Positions 42,455 through 51,729 of a stretch of 64,000 bases of DNA are shown here, piece after piece. The translations under genes and the position numbers were made by a program. The DNA lies in contig NZ_CSTD01000002.1 in assembly GCF_001053185.1 (NCBI RefSeq), forward strand, positions 193,577 through 257,576, written 5' to 3'. The stretch's first letter is position 1. Each line of letters starts with the position of its first letter. Source of the stretch: Mycobacterium bohemicum DSM 44277 (GTDB lineage Bacteria > Actinomycetota > Actinomycetes > Mycobacteriales > Mycobacteriaceae). The notes below the pieces were generated by a model. The model made no database searches. It was not told the DNA's origin and saw nothing but the letters and a program-made list of their open reading frames with translations.

Positions 42455-43801
42455 CTACCGCGCGCCGTCCACCGCGAAAGTGACCAGAGCCGCCCAGTAC
42501 AGCGGGCTGGCGGCCGGGTCGCCGTCGCGCCAGCGCCGCATCTGCTCACGCTGCCAACGATTCACCGCGCATCCTGCCTCGGCCTCGTCATGGGCACGAT
42601 CCACCGCGATCACCAGGTCGGCCATCGGGTCGGCCCCCTCGTGACCAGCGAACTGGCGGTAGGCGGCGGTGGTGGGCAGCGACCACAGGGTGGCCGTGAC
42701 CAATTGCGCGCCGCCCAAGATCATGGCCGCCACCAGGCCGGCCGCCTCGTCGAATTGGTAGTCGCCGCCAGAGCCGCACGCCAGCAATGCGACGCGGGGC
42801 GGCATCGGCCATTGCGACGCCATCAAATCCGAGGCGGTCAGCGGGCGGTGGTCACCGATCGGGCGGGCGTCGCCGGGTAACCCTGCCGTACAGGCGAGGT
42901 GCAGCGCCGCACGGTCGGCCCGGCCCTCCGCCGAACTCGCGTGCCCGACGTACATGAGGCGGCTGGGAGCCCGGTCGAGCAGATCCGCCAGCCAGCCGCG
43001 GTCGGCGTCGCGGCGGCGGAACAGCTCGACGGCGTCGTCGGTCTCCGGCAGCACCGGGTGGGCTCGCATCAGCTCGGCGTAGTGGCGAGCCAACGGGCTG
43101 TGCGCGGAGGGCCTGCCGAGCACCGACCCGAGCGCGGAGTCCGGCAGTTGCCCGGGTACCCGGGGATCGAGGACCAGGGCCGGCGGGTGCTCGCGCCGGC
43201 TGTCCCATCCGGTGGACGGGCGCGGGGCGTGCACGATGTTCTGCGGCGCCGCCATCAGCACGTCGACGAGCTCGACCAACCGATGGCCGTCGGTGTGGTC
43301 CGCTATATCGGTGATCTGCCAGGGGATTTGGGCCGCCACGCGGCCGCCGGGGGTCATGGCCTCCTGGCGGGCGCGGACCAGCTCCTCCTTACTCGGTCCG
43401 GACGTGGGCAGCGCCAGCAGGCCCCAGGGCACCCGTGCGAGCCGGGCCGTGGGAGCGACGAACAGCACCGCCCGCGGTGATGCCACACACTCGGTCAGCA
43501 GCTGCCACCCCGCGGTCCCGATCAGCAACACCCCGAGGATGTAGGCGACGGTGAGCTCGGTATCCGGCCGTGCGAAAGGTCCGCGCGTCAAGGCCCTTTC
43601 GATGGCGTCGCGCCGGTTCTCGGAGTCGAGCGGCTCCGGCAGGGCCCCGGCCAGCTCCTGGAGGGCGGCGAGCAGGATCGGTTCCTCGACCACCCAGGTG
43701 ACTGTGCGTGACGGCTGCCCGACGACGCGCAGGCTGGCGTAGGTGGCGATCCCGACGTCGGCGTATCGCAGGACCAGAGTCAGCCGGTCCGGCTCGGTCA
43801 T
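42455..43801 (-). CDS. CHAT-domain (caspase-like) cysteine protease
   Basis: A 448-residue protein. The C-terminal half is a CHAT peptidase domain of clan CD. The catalytic His287 is in SRLMYVGHASS and Cys342 in RVALLACGSGGD, at the ends of hydrophobic strands with the usual spacing. AGLVAAMILGGAQLVTATLW after the Cys is also characteristic. The N-terminal half is an unassigned sensor-like region. Its ATG overlaps the stop of the TPR gene by 4 nt. CHAT proteases with TPR partners act in signalling and defence in bacteria (for example Craspase and gasdermin-cleaving proteases). The target here is unknown. Confidence 0.82.
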   Translation of the reverse strand: MTEPDRLTLVLRYADVGIATYASLRVVGQPSRTVTWVVEEPILLAALQELAGALPEPLDSENRRDAIERALTRGPFARPDTELTVAYILGVLLIGTAGWQLLTECVASPRAVLFVAPTARLARVPWGLLALPTSGPSKEELVRARQEAMTPGGRVAAQIPWQITDIADHTDGHRLVELVDVLMAAPQNIVHAPRPSTGWDSRREHPPALVLDPRVPGQLPDSALGSVLGRPSAHSPLARHYAELMRAHPVLPETDDAVELFRRRDADRGWLADLLDRAPSRLMYVGHASSAEGRADRAALHLACTAGLPGDARPIGDHRPLTASDLMASQWPMPPRVALLACGSGGDYQFDEAAGLVAAMILGGAQLVTATLWSLPTTAAYRQFAGHEGADPMADLVIAVDRAHDEAEAGCAVNRWQREQMRRWRDGDPAASPLYWAALVTFAVDGAR

Positions 43802-45513
43802 GGGTAGGTCGACCACGCGGGCTCGGCGGCCGTGACCCGGCGTCCGTAGCGCTCGAAAGCCAATGCGCGATAACGGCTCATGATCGGCTCGGCGTCGGGC
43901 TCCATCCGCAACGGGGGCAGCGGGCCGAGCCGGGTCAGGGCGCCGCCCCCGCCGACGGGCATCCCGGACGCGGCCAGCGCATCGCCGGCCTCGACGGGCA
44001 CCGCCGGCGTGGCCGTCGACGCCCATTCGCCGGAGGTTGGACGGCCCGGGGCCGAGTCGAAAGTCCCTCGCGCGCTGTGATATTCGACGAGCTCGCTGAC
44101 CAGCTCGGTGTTCTCCCATTCCCACGCGACGGCGAAGGCGCCGGCCAGGACCGGTGCCGAAACGCTGGTGGCCCAACGGTATCGCGCGTCGGGATCGGCG
44201 ATCGAGTACCGCACCGAATCCACCGCCAGCGCGGCCGGCACCTTCAGCTCCGCCGCCTGTTCGAGTTTGGCCATCCCGCGAAAGTATTCCGGCGTGCCCA
44301 CCTCGCCCCGGAGGATGCCGAGCGACTCCGCCTGCCGCTCCTCGGTCTCCTGCAGGGTTTCGTCGGGGTCACCGGCGGCGTCGAAACCCAGGTCCGTCAG
44401 CGCGTCCGCACGCCACACCGTCCCCAGGTGGTTGTCCAGCCGCGCGTACTGCAGCCAACTGCTGCGCGGCGAGGAGTCGAGCGCCTCCCGGGCCTGCGCG
44501 ATGAGTTCGACGGCCGCCCCGAAGCGGCCCCAGAAGATGAGGATCCAGCTGCGCTGCAGCAGAATCCGGTGCAGATGCAGCGGCTTGCCCAGCTCGCGCC
44601 AGTGCCGCTCGGCGTGCTCCCAGCACTCGTCGGCGGACTCCAGCGCTCCGGATGCCAGCCGGGTGAATCCCAGATACAGCCAGCAACGGGCCACGTCGTG
44701 GGCCCGGTGGTAGCGCGCGATGACCGGGTGGGCCTCCGACACCAGTCGCTCGGTGCCCACGTGGTCGCCCGCCGACCAACATCGCGCCGCGAGCTCCAAT
44801 TGTGCAGTGGCCGTTGCTAATTCCCATCCGTTCGCGCGCGCGCGGGCCTCGGCGCGCCGCAGCCAGGGTTCGGCCTCCGGTAATCGCCCGGTTTCGACGC
44901 AGAATCTGCCATAGGCGGTGCCCACGGCAACCCGGAGCTGTTCCCCGAATTCACCGCCGACGGCGTCGATGCCGCGCAGCACCCGCTCCCACAACGGAAC
45001 CGACTGGGCGTGCAGGTCGTCTTCGCAGAGGGCGGCCGCGCACAGCACGTCCGCGTGGATGCGGAGGTAGGCGTGTTCGTCAGCGAGATCGGGGAATTCG
45101 TCACCGGTGTCGTCGAGTTCGGCCAGCGCCGCCGCCGCCCGCTCGTGGTCACCGCGGGCTGCGGCGAGGCCCGTCTGCAGGAAGTGCATTCGCCGCGAGT
45201 AGCGGCGGATCATGTGCGCCACTTCGGCGTCGGACATCCGAACCTGTTCGGCGGCCTCCGGCATGGTGCCCGCGGCGACGGCCGTGTAGATCATCAGGCA
45301 GTCGCCGATGCGGCGGACGTACTCTTCGACTCCTGCGTCGGCTCCGCGCGCCAGGTAGATCTCGCCAAGCTGCGCAAAGAGTTCCAGCATCAGGTCGTCC
45401 CGGTCTTCCTGCGCGATCCGCGGCATCAGGGACAGCAGCAGGTCCCGGGCGCCGGTTTCGTCGGCGGCGAACGCCAGCCGGCGGGCGCGCTCCAGCTCAC
45501 CGCTGATCGACAC
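43798..45513 (-). CDS. TPR-repeat protein of the CHAT operon
   Basis: A 571-residue all-helical protein made of degenerate tetratricopeptide-like repeats. Examples are LMLELFAQLGEIYLARGADA, ATAQLELAARCWSAGDH and VARCWLYLGFTRLASGALES. The repeats cover most of residues 1-400; the C-terminal 120 residues are Gly/Pro-rich and end AFERYGRRVTAAEPAWSTYP. It is the first gene of the operon and overlaps the CHAT gene by 4 nt. In related systems the TPR part senses or holds the trigger for the protease; here that is inference. Confidence 0.75.
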   Translation of the reverse strand: MSISGELERARRLAFAADETGARDLLLSLMPRIAQEDRDDLMLELFAQLGEIYLARGADAGVEEYVRRIGDCLMIYTAVAAGTMPEAAEQVRMSDAEVAHMIRRYSRRMHFLQTGLAAARGDHERAAAALAELDDTGDEFPDLADEHAYLRIHADVLCAAALCEDDLHAQSVPLWERVLRGIDAVGGEFGEQLRVAVGTAYGRFCVETGRLPEAEPWLRRAEARARANGWELATATAQLELAARCWSAGDHVGTERLVSEAHPVIARYHRAHDVARCWLYLGFTRLASGALESADECWEHAERHWRELGKPLHLHRILLQRSWILIFWGRFGAAVELIAQAREALDSSPRSSWLQYARLDNHLGTVWRADALTDLGFDAAGDPDETLQETEERQAESLGILRGEVGTPEYFRGMAKLEQAAELKVPAALAVDSVRYSIADPDARYRWATSVSAPVLAGAFAVAWEWENTELVSELVEYHSARGTFDSAPGRPTSGEWASTATPAVPVEAGDALAASGMPVGGGGALTRLGPLPPLRMEPDAEPIMSRYRALAFERYGRRVTAAEPAWSTYP

Positions 45514-45583
45514 GGCTGCATCATAAGTCCGGCGAGCGGCGGGCGTGGGAACAAGCCACGTCCGCCGCTCAAGAGGCCTCCGA

Positions 45584-46072
45584 TCAACCGCAGGACACCT
45601 TGATGTCGAAGTCCTTGGTGATCATTCCCGCCATCGGATTCTTCAGGTCGGCGCCCTGCGCCTGGCCGGTGATGGTGTAGGTCTTGCCGTCGACCGCCAC
45701 GTTGGCCGAGCCCACCTTCGCGCCCATGTTGTTGGCCACCGACAGGGCGTTGCCGTCGACCACCAGCGCCAGCGACTCGACCTTCGGGGTGGACTCGTCG
45801 GTCATCACGACGGCCAGCGCCTGCCGGCCGCCGCTGGAGCCACTGCCGATGTCGATCTTGCCGCCGGTCTTGACGCACGTCACCGACGCCGGGTCCAGGC
45901 CGGCCAGGTCGGTGCCACCCACCTTGACCTGCGCGCCGGTGCCGCTGGCCACGCTGGGCGCCGTGCTCGAACCCGGGGCGGCGGTGTGGCCGCCACTCGA
46001 GCAGCCCACCAGCGCCGCTGAAGCCGCAGCGCATCCAAGGGTTCCAATCGCAGCCGCGAGAACACGTTTCAC
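45584..46072 (-). CDS. LpqH (19-kDa antigen) family lipoprotein
   Basis: A 162-residue lipoprotein. The signal peptide ends in the lipobox ALVGC with lipidated Cys24, followed by a Ser/Gly/Thr-rich linker. The globular part shows the LpqH pattern: VTCVKTGGKIDIGSG, VVDGNALSVANNMGAKVGSA, then YTITGQAQGADLKNPMAG and the end FDIKVSCG with a probable disulfide. It is a paralog rather than a proven ortholog of M. tuberculosis lpqH, since that gene lies near proX in recalled maps. LpqH proteins are surface TLR2 agonists. Confidence 0.9.
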   Translation of the reverse strand: MKRVLAAAIGTLGCAAASAALVGCSSGGHTAAPGSSTAPSVASGTGAQVKVGGTDLAGLDPASVTCVKTGGKIDIGSGSSGGRQALAVVMTDESTPKVESLALVVDGNALSVANNMGAKVGSANVAVDGKTYTITGQAQGADLKNPMAGMITKDFDIKVSCG

Positions 46073-46209
46073 CGATGATTCCTTCCGTCATTCGCCGCCC
46101 CATTGGCGCCGACATGGCCCAAGTACAGAACGGCCGGGCTGCTACCGATCCCAAATATCGGCGCGGAGGCGGTACGCTGCGATGTCGGCGCTACGAAAGG
46201 ACACCCTCG

Positions 46210-46590
46210 ATGCCCAGCGTCAAGTGGCTGGAAAGGCCTGAGGCCCACGACTTTCCGGCGGCGGCGGAGTACCTGGCGCTGCTCGCGGAGTCGGGCACCG
46301 TCGACGGGCTGACGCAGCGATTGCGGGCCGGCGACATCGTGCACAAGAAGGCCAAGGACATCCTGCGGGCGGCGCAGCTGAGTCTGCTGCCCGTCGACAA
46401 CCCGCACGTCGCGGCGGATCTGGCCAAGATCAAGAAGGGCCAACCCCTCTCGCCCATCCTGCTGGTTCGCGGCGACTTCGCCACCGGGGTCCCGCTGCAG
46501 ATCGCCGACGGCTACCACCGGGTGTGCGCCAGCTACCACACCGACGAGAACACCGACATCCCCGTCGTCATCGCGGCAGCGGGTCGCTGA
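46210..46590 (+). CDS. Small protein with a ParB-like C-terminal stretch
   Basis: A 126-residue soluble protein. The C-terminal half, KKGQPLSPILLVRGDF then GVPLQIADGYHRVCAS, has the layout of the ParB/sulfiredoxin nuclease-like fold (a strand, then an ADGYHR loop where ParB has DGxHR). There is no helix-turn-helix, so it is not a partition protein. ATG 46210 follows GAAAGGAC. Its stop overlaps the next start by 1 nt (TGATG), coupling it to an enoyl-CoA hydratase. Function unknown. Confidence 0.7.
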   Translation: MPSVKWLERPEAHDFPAAAEYLALLAESGTVDGLTQRLRAGDIVHKKAKDILRAAQLSLLPVDNPHVAADLAKIKKGQPLSPILLVRGDFATGVPLQIADGYHRVCASYHTDENTDIPVVIAAAGR

Positions 46591-47333
46591 TGATCGAGAT
46601 TCGGGCAACGGGAGCCGTGCAGGTGCTGACCCTGTCGTCGGGGTCCGTCAACGCGCAGGACGTCGAGCTGCTGGAAGAGGTGGCGCTCGCGCTCGAGGAC
46701 CTGACGCGTTCGGGCGCCGGGGCGCTGGTCATCACCGGTGCGGGCCGCGCCTTCAGCGCCGGGGTGGACCTCAACCGAGTCGTGCAGGGCGGCGCCGACT
46801 ACACCGACCGGCTGATACCGGCGCTCTCGGACGCGTTCGAGGCGATGTTCTGCTACCCCGGACCCACCGTCGCCGCGATCAACGGCGCGGCCATCGCGGG
46901 CGGGTGCGTGCTCGCCTGCGCCTGCGACCGGCGTCTGATCAGCCCGAATGCGCAGATCGGGGCGTCGGAGGTCCGCGTCGGCGTGCCGTTTCCCGTCGCG
47001 GCGCTCGAGGTGATGCGGTACGCGTGCGGGGACCGGGCCGAGGAGGTGCTGCTCGGCGGCCGCACCTACCGGGGAACCGAGGCCGTCGAGACCGGACTCG
47101 CGCACCGCGTCGTCGCCGACGACGTCGTCGAGGCCGCGGTGGCCGAGGCGTCCGACCTCGCCGACATCCCGGCTGACGCCTATCGCCACACCAAGGACCA
47201 GCTCCGGGCGCCGGTGATGGCGCGCATTCGTGAGGCCGTCGGGGTCGACGCCGAGGTCCGCCAGATGTGGGGATCCGACGAGACCCGGCAGCGCCTCACC
47301 GAGTACGTGCAACGCCTGAAGAACAAGGGCTGA
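46590..47333 (+). CDS. Enoyl-CoA hydratase/isomerase family protein
   Basis: A 247-residue crotonase-fold protein. The first oxyanion-hole segment is GAGRAFSAGVDL and the second INGAAIAGGCVLACACD. At the usual catalytic positions, after QIGASEVRVGVPFP, there is an acidic residue near ASE; the second Glu is not evident, so reaction type is uncertain. It would act on acyl-CoA in beta-oxidation or a side route. It is translationally coupled to the ParB-like gene and convergent with lucA. Confidence 0.83.
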   Translation: MIEIRATGAVQVLTLSSGSVNAQDVELLEEVALALEDLTRSGAGALVITGAGRAFSAGVDLNRVVQGGADYTDRLIPALSDAFEAMFCYPGPTVAAINGAAIAGGCVLACACDRRLISPNAQIGASEVRVGVPFPVAALEVMRYACGDRAEEVLLGGRTYRGTEAVETGLAHRVVADDVVEAAVAEASDLADIPADAYRHTKDQLRAPVMARIREAVGVDAEVRQMWGSDETRQRLTEYVQRLKNKG

Positions 47334-47349
47334 CCCGGCGGCGCGGTTT

Positions 47350-48180
47350 TCAGTCGGCGGCTTCGTCTTGGGCTTGGTCTTGGGCTTGGTCTTGGGCTTC
47401 GTCGACGGCAATACCGGTTGGCGCGCGTCGGCGCCGTACCCGATGCGTCCCCTTGCCCATCGGGCGTCGGTTACGCAGTCCGCTACGCGGGGCTTCGGCG
47501 TCTTCGGTGGTTTCCGCTGCCTGCTCGGGTTCTGCGCTTTCGGCGGTGACCGTGGCTTCCTCGGTCTCGTCGGGCTCGGCGGCAGCCGGCTCGTCCGAAT
47601 CTTCGGTTTCTTCCGCTGCTTCGGACTCTTCGGCTTCCCCCGACTCTTCGGCCTCGTCCGTCTCGTCCGTGTCGGTCTCGTCCGCCTTCTTGCCGAGGAG
47701 GCCGCGCGTGCGGGGCTTCTTGGCCTTCTTCGGCTTGATCGGTTTCGGCGGGGGCGGCGGCAATTCGGCGACGAACGACAGGTAGAACGCGACGAAGCCG
47801 AGCACGCCGATGGCCGCGGCGGCGCCGTAGACCGCGAACAGATACTGCCCGGCCTTGTCGAGGCTGAGCCAGATCTCGCTGATCGCGGTGCCGATGATCA
47901 GCACGCCGGACAGCACGTGGGCCACGATCGACCACACCCGGATCGTCAGGGCGAGTTGCGGCGTCCCCAGCTCCGGCTTACGGGTGCGCAGCAGCGTGAA
48001 CACCACGGGGAGTGCGGCCAGCGCGATCAGCGCGCCCGCCACGATCCGAAGGGTCGTCCCCAGCCCGTGCGTGGTGTCGCCCATCAACTCGGGCCATCGG
48101 GGCAGCACGAAGAAGAAATAGAGGACGCCGGCAGCGATCGAGAACGACGCGTGCCACAGAATGGCGACCTTGCGCCCCAT
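47350..48180 (-). CDS. lucA: LucA-like lipid uptake coordinator, membrane protein
   Basis: A 276-residue membrane protein with four hydrophobic segments (about 7-27, 43-64, 81-103 and 114-138). A long acidic tail (about 165-240, rich in Glu, Asp and Ala) ends in a basic patch (KGTHRVRRRRAP) and a DQAQ repeat. Gene order, with tRNA-Ser, SRP RNA and aspC next to it, matches M. tuberculosis Rv3723, which encodes LucA, a stabiliser of Mce1 and Mce4 transporters for fatty acid and cholesterol import (recalled). The ATG at 48180 has GGAGG close upstream; ATG 48192 is an alternative. Confidence 0.82.
   Translation of the reverse strand: MGRKVAILWHASFSIAAGVLYFFFVLPRWPELMGDTTHGLGTTLRIVAGALIALAALPVVFTLLRTRKPELGTPQLALTIRVWSIVAHVLSGVLIIGTAISEIWLSLDKAGQYLFAVYGAAAAIGVLGFVAFYLSFVAELPPPPPKPIKPKKAKKPRTRGLLGKKADETDTDETDEAEESGEAEESEAAEETEDSDEPAAAEPDETEEATVTAESAEPEQAAETTEDAEAPRSGLRNRRPMGKGTHRVRRRRAPTGIAVDEAQDQAQDQAQDEAAD
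47365..47400. repeat. 12-bp tandem repeat, three units, in the lucA 3' end
   Basis: Three tandem copies of the 12-bp unit GTCTTGGGCTTG (the last copy ends in C) lie within lucA and encode DQAQ-type repeats in the acidic tail. The unit is a multiple of three, so copy-number changes keep the frame. Confidence 0.85.
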
Positions 48181-48269
48181 ACGCCTCCTCATGCCGGTCG
48201 GTTCAAGCGAGCCTAAAGGCGACCAACCCGATTGCACGCCGATGTTGTGCATGTCCGCATCGCGGACCC

Positions 48270-48358
48270 TGGCGGAGGATGCGGGATTTGAACCCGCGAG
48301 GGCTGTTAACCCAACCCGCGTTCCAGGCGAGCGCCATAGGCCACTAGGCGAATCCTCC
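48270..48358 (-). tRNA. tRNA-Ser (anticodon GGA)
   Basis: Class II cloverleaf on the minus strand. Acceptor GGAGGAT pairs with ATCCTCC, the anticodon loop is CTGGAAC (anticodon GGA, reading UCC/UCU), a long variable arm follows, and the T-arm is GCGGGTTCAAATCCCGC. CCA is encoded at 48270-48272. It lies between lucA and the SRP RNA gene. Confidence 0.95.
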
Positions 48359-48417
48359 GTGGCCATGGTAGCCGAGGGCGCCCCGCCCGCCCGCAGTAGC
48401 CGCGTTGCGTCAGGTAC

Positions 48418-48423
48418 TAGACT
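48418..48423 (+). promoter_or_regulatory. Probable -10 element of the SRP RNA gene
   Basis: TAGACT fits TANNNT and lies about 8 nt before the first paired bases of the SRP RNA, the distance expected for its start site. No -35 is obvious. Confidence 0.4.
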
Positions 48424-48431
48424 CCCCAGAG

Positions 48432-49912
<1,481 letters not shown>

Positions 49913-50007
49913 GGCCGAGACAGTTGGCCGGATCGCGCCGTGTGTTCAGTCTCGACGCCGTAGTCGCAGGCTCGATGCCCAGGCCGACGATCGTCGGTCG
50001 GCATCGG

Positions 50008-50013
50008 TAGCCT
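50008..50013 (+). promoter_or_regulatory. Possible -10 element for a leaderless dnaX mRNA
   Basis: TAGCCT fits TANNNT and lies 8 nt before the GTG at 50021, placing the start site at or next to the start codon. There is no Shine-Dalgarno before the GTG. Confidence 0.4.
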
Positions 50014-50020
50014 GCTGACC

Positions 50021-51725
50021 GTGGCCCTTTACCGCAAGTACCGGCCGGCGACCTTCGCCGAGGTGGTGGGGCAGGAGCACGTCACCGAGCCGCTGTCCAT
50101 CGCGCTGGAGGCCGGCCGCATCAACCACGCGTACCTGTTCTCGGGGCCGCGCGGGTGCGGAAAGACGTCGTCGGCGCGCATCCTGGCCCGGTCGCTGAAC
50201 TGCGTGCAGGGGCCGACCGCCAATCCCTGTGGGGTGTGCGATTCCTGCACGGCGCTGGCACCGAACGCGCCGGGCAGCATCGACGTCGTGGAGCTCGACG
50301 CCGCCAGCCACGGCGGCGTGGACGACACCCGCGAGCTACGCGACCGCGCCTTCTACGCGCCGGCGCAGTCCCGCTACCGGGTGTTCATCATCGACGAGGC
50401 CCACATGGTGACCACGGCGGGCTTCAATGCGCTGCTCAAGATCGTCGAGGAGCCCCCCGAACACCTCATCTTCATCTTCGCCACCACCGAACCGGAGAAG
50501 GTGCTGCCGACGATCCGGTCGCGCACCCACCACTACCCATTCCGGCTGCTGCCGCCCAAGACCATGCGCGCGCTGATCGGGCGCATCTGTGAGCAGGAGA
50601 ACGTCGCCGTCGACGACGCGGTGTACCCGCTGGTGATCCGCGCCGGCGGCGGCTCGCCGCGCGACACGCTGTCGGTGCTCGACCAGCTGCTGGCCGGCGC
50701 GGAAGGTGCCCACGTGACCTACCAGCGCGCCCTGGGCCTGCTGGGTGCCACCGACGTCGGCCTGATCGACGACGCCGTCGACGCCCTCGCCGCATCCGAC
50801 GCCGCGGCGTTGTTCGGCGCGGTCGAGGCGGTGATCGACGCCGGCCACGACCCGCGGCGCTTCGCGACCGACCTGTTGGAGCGGTTCCGCGATCTGATCC
50901 TGATGCAGGCCGTCCCGGACGCGGCCAGCCGCGGCGTGGTGGACGCGCCCGAGGACGTGCTGGACCGGATGCGCGACCAGGCGGCGCGCATCGGGCCGGC
51001 GACGCTGACCCGCTGTGCCGAGGTGGTGCAGGCCGGGCTGGGGGAGATGCGCGGCGCGACGGCGCCCCGGCTCCTGCTGGAAGTGGTCTGCGCGCGGCTG
51101 CTGCTGCCCTCGGCCAGCGACGCCGAATCGGCGCTGCTGCAGCGTGTCGAGCGGATCGAGACCCGGCTGGATATGTCGATCCCGCAGGATGCGCACTCCG
51201 CGCCCGTTGCCCCGCCGCCCGCGCCGCCACGGCGGGCGGACGCCCGAACCGCCCCCGGCCCCCGGCGAGCTGACCGCCGCCTCGGTGCGGACGATGTGGC
51301 CGACGGTGCGCGACAAGGTGCGCCAACGCAGCCGCACCACCGAGGTCATGCTGGCCGGCGCCACCGTCCGCGCCGTCGAGGACGGAACCCTCGTGCTCAC
51401 CCATGCGTCGGCGCCGCTGGCCAAGCGCCTGTGCGAACAGCGCAACGCCGACGTCATCGCCGAAGCCCTCAAAGACGCGCTCGGCGTGAACTGGCGGGTG
51501 CGGTGCGAGGCGGGGGCCCCGGCTCCGGCCGAGCCCGACCCGGTGATCCCCGACGTGCACGAACCCGCACCACCCGGCGCTGACGCCGTTCGGCGCGACG
51601 AAGAAGAACACATGCTGGCCGAGGCGGGCCGCAGTGACCCGACGGTCCCTCGCCGCGACCCCGAAGAGGCCGCGCTGGAACTGCTGCAGAACGAACTCGG
51701 CGCCCGGCGGATCGAAAACGGCTAG
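50021..51725 (+). CDS. dnaX: DNA polymerase III subunits gamma/tau, with a frameshift
   Basis: Clamp-loader ATPase. Walker A is FSGPRGCGKTSSARI at about 40-54, the zinc site C61-C70-C73-C76 follows, Walker B with DEAH is VFIIDEAHM, and the sensor region is IFATTEPEKVLPTIRSR. After about residue 405, in the proline-rich linker near 51225-51245, the frame changes. The original frame gives a nonsense-like basic tail ending at 51583. The +1 frame carries the expected C-terminus (ELTAASVRTMWPTVRDKV then RSRTTEVMLAGATVRAV) ending at 51725. The whole is 1705 nt, one base over 568 codons. A sequencing indel is most likely for a gene this essential; see findings. Confidence 0.85.
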
Positions 51726-51729
51726 CTGA

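Noticed and set aside
51180-51240. Programmed frameshifting in dnaX as in E. coli
   Set aside because: There is no A-rich slippery heptamer and the shift needed is +1, not -1; a sequence indel is simpler. It is kept only as a point to verify.
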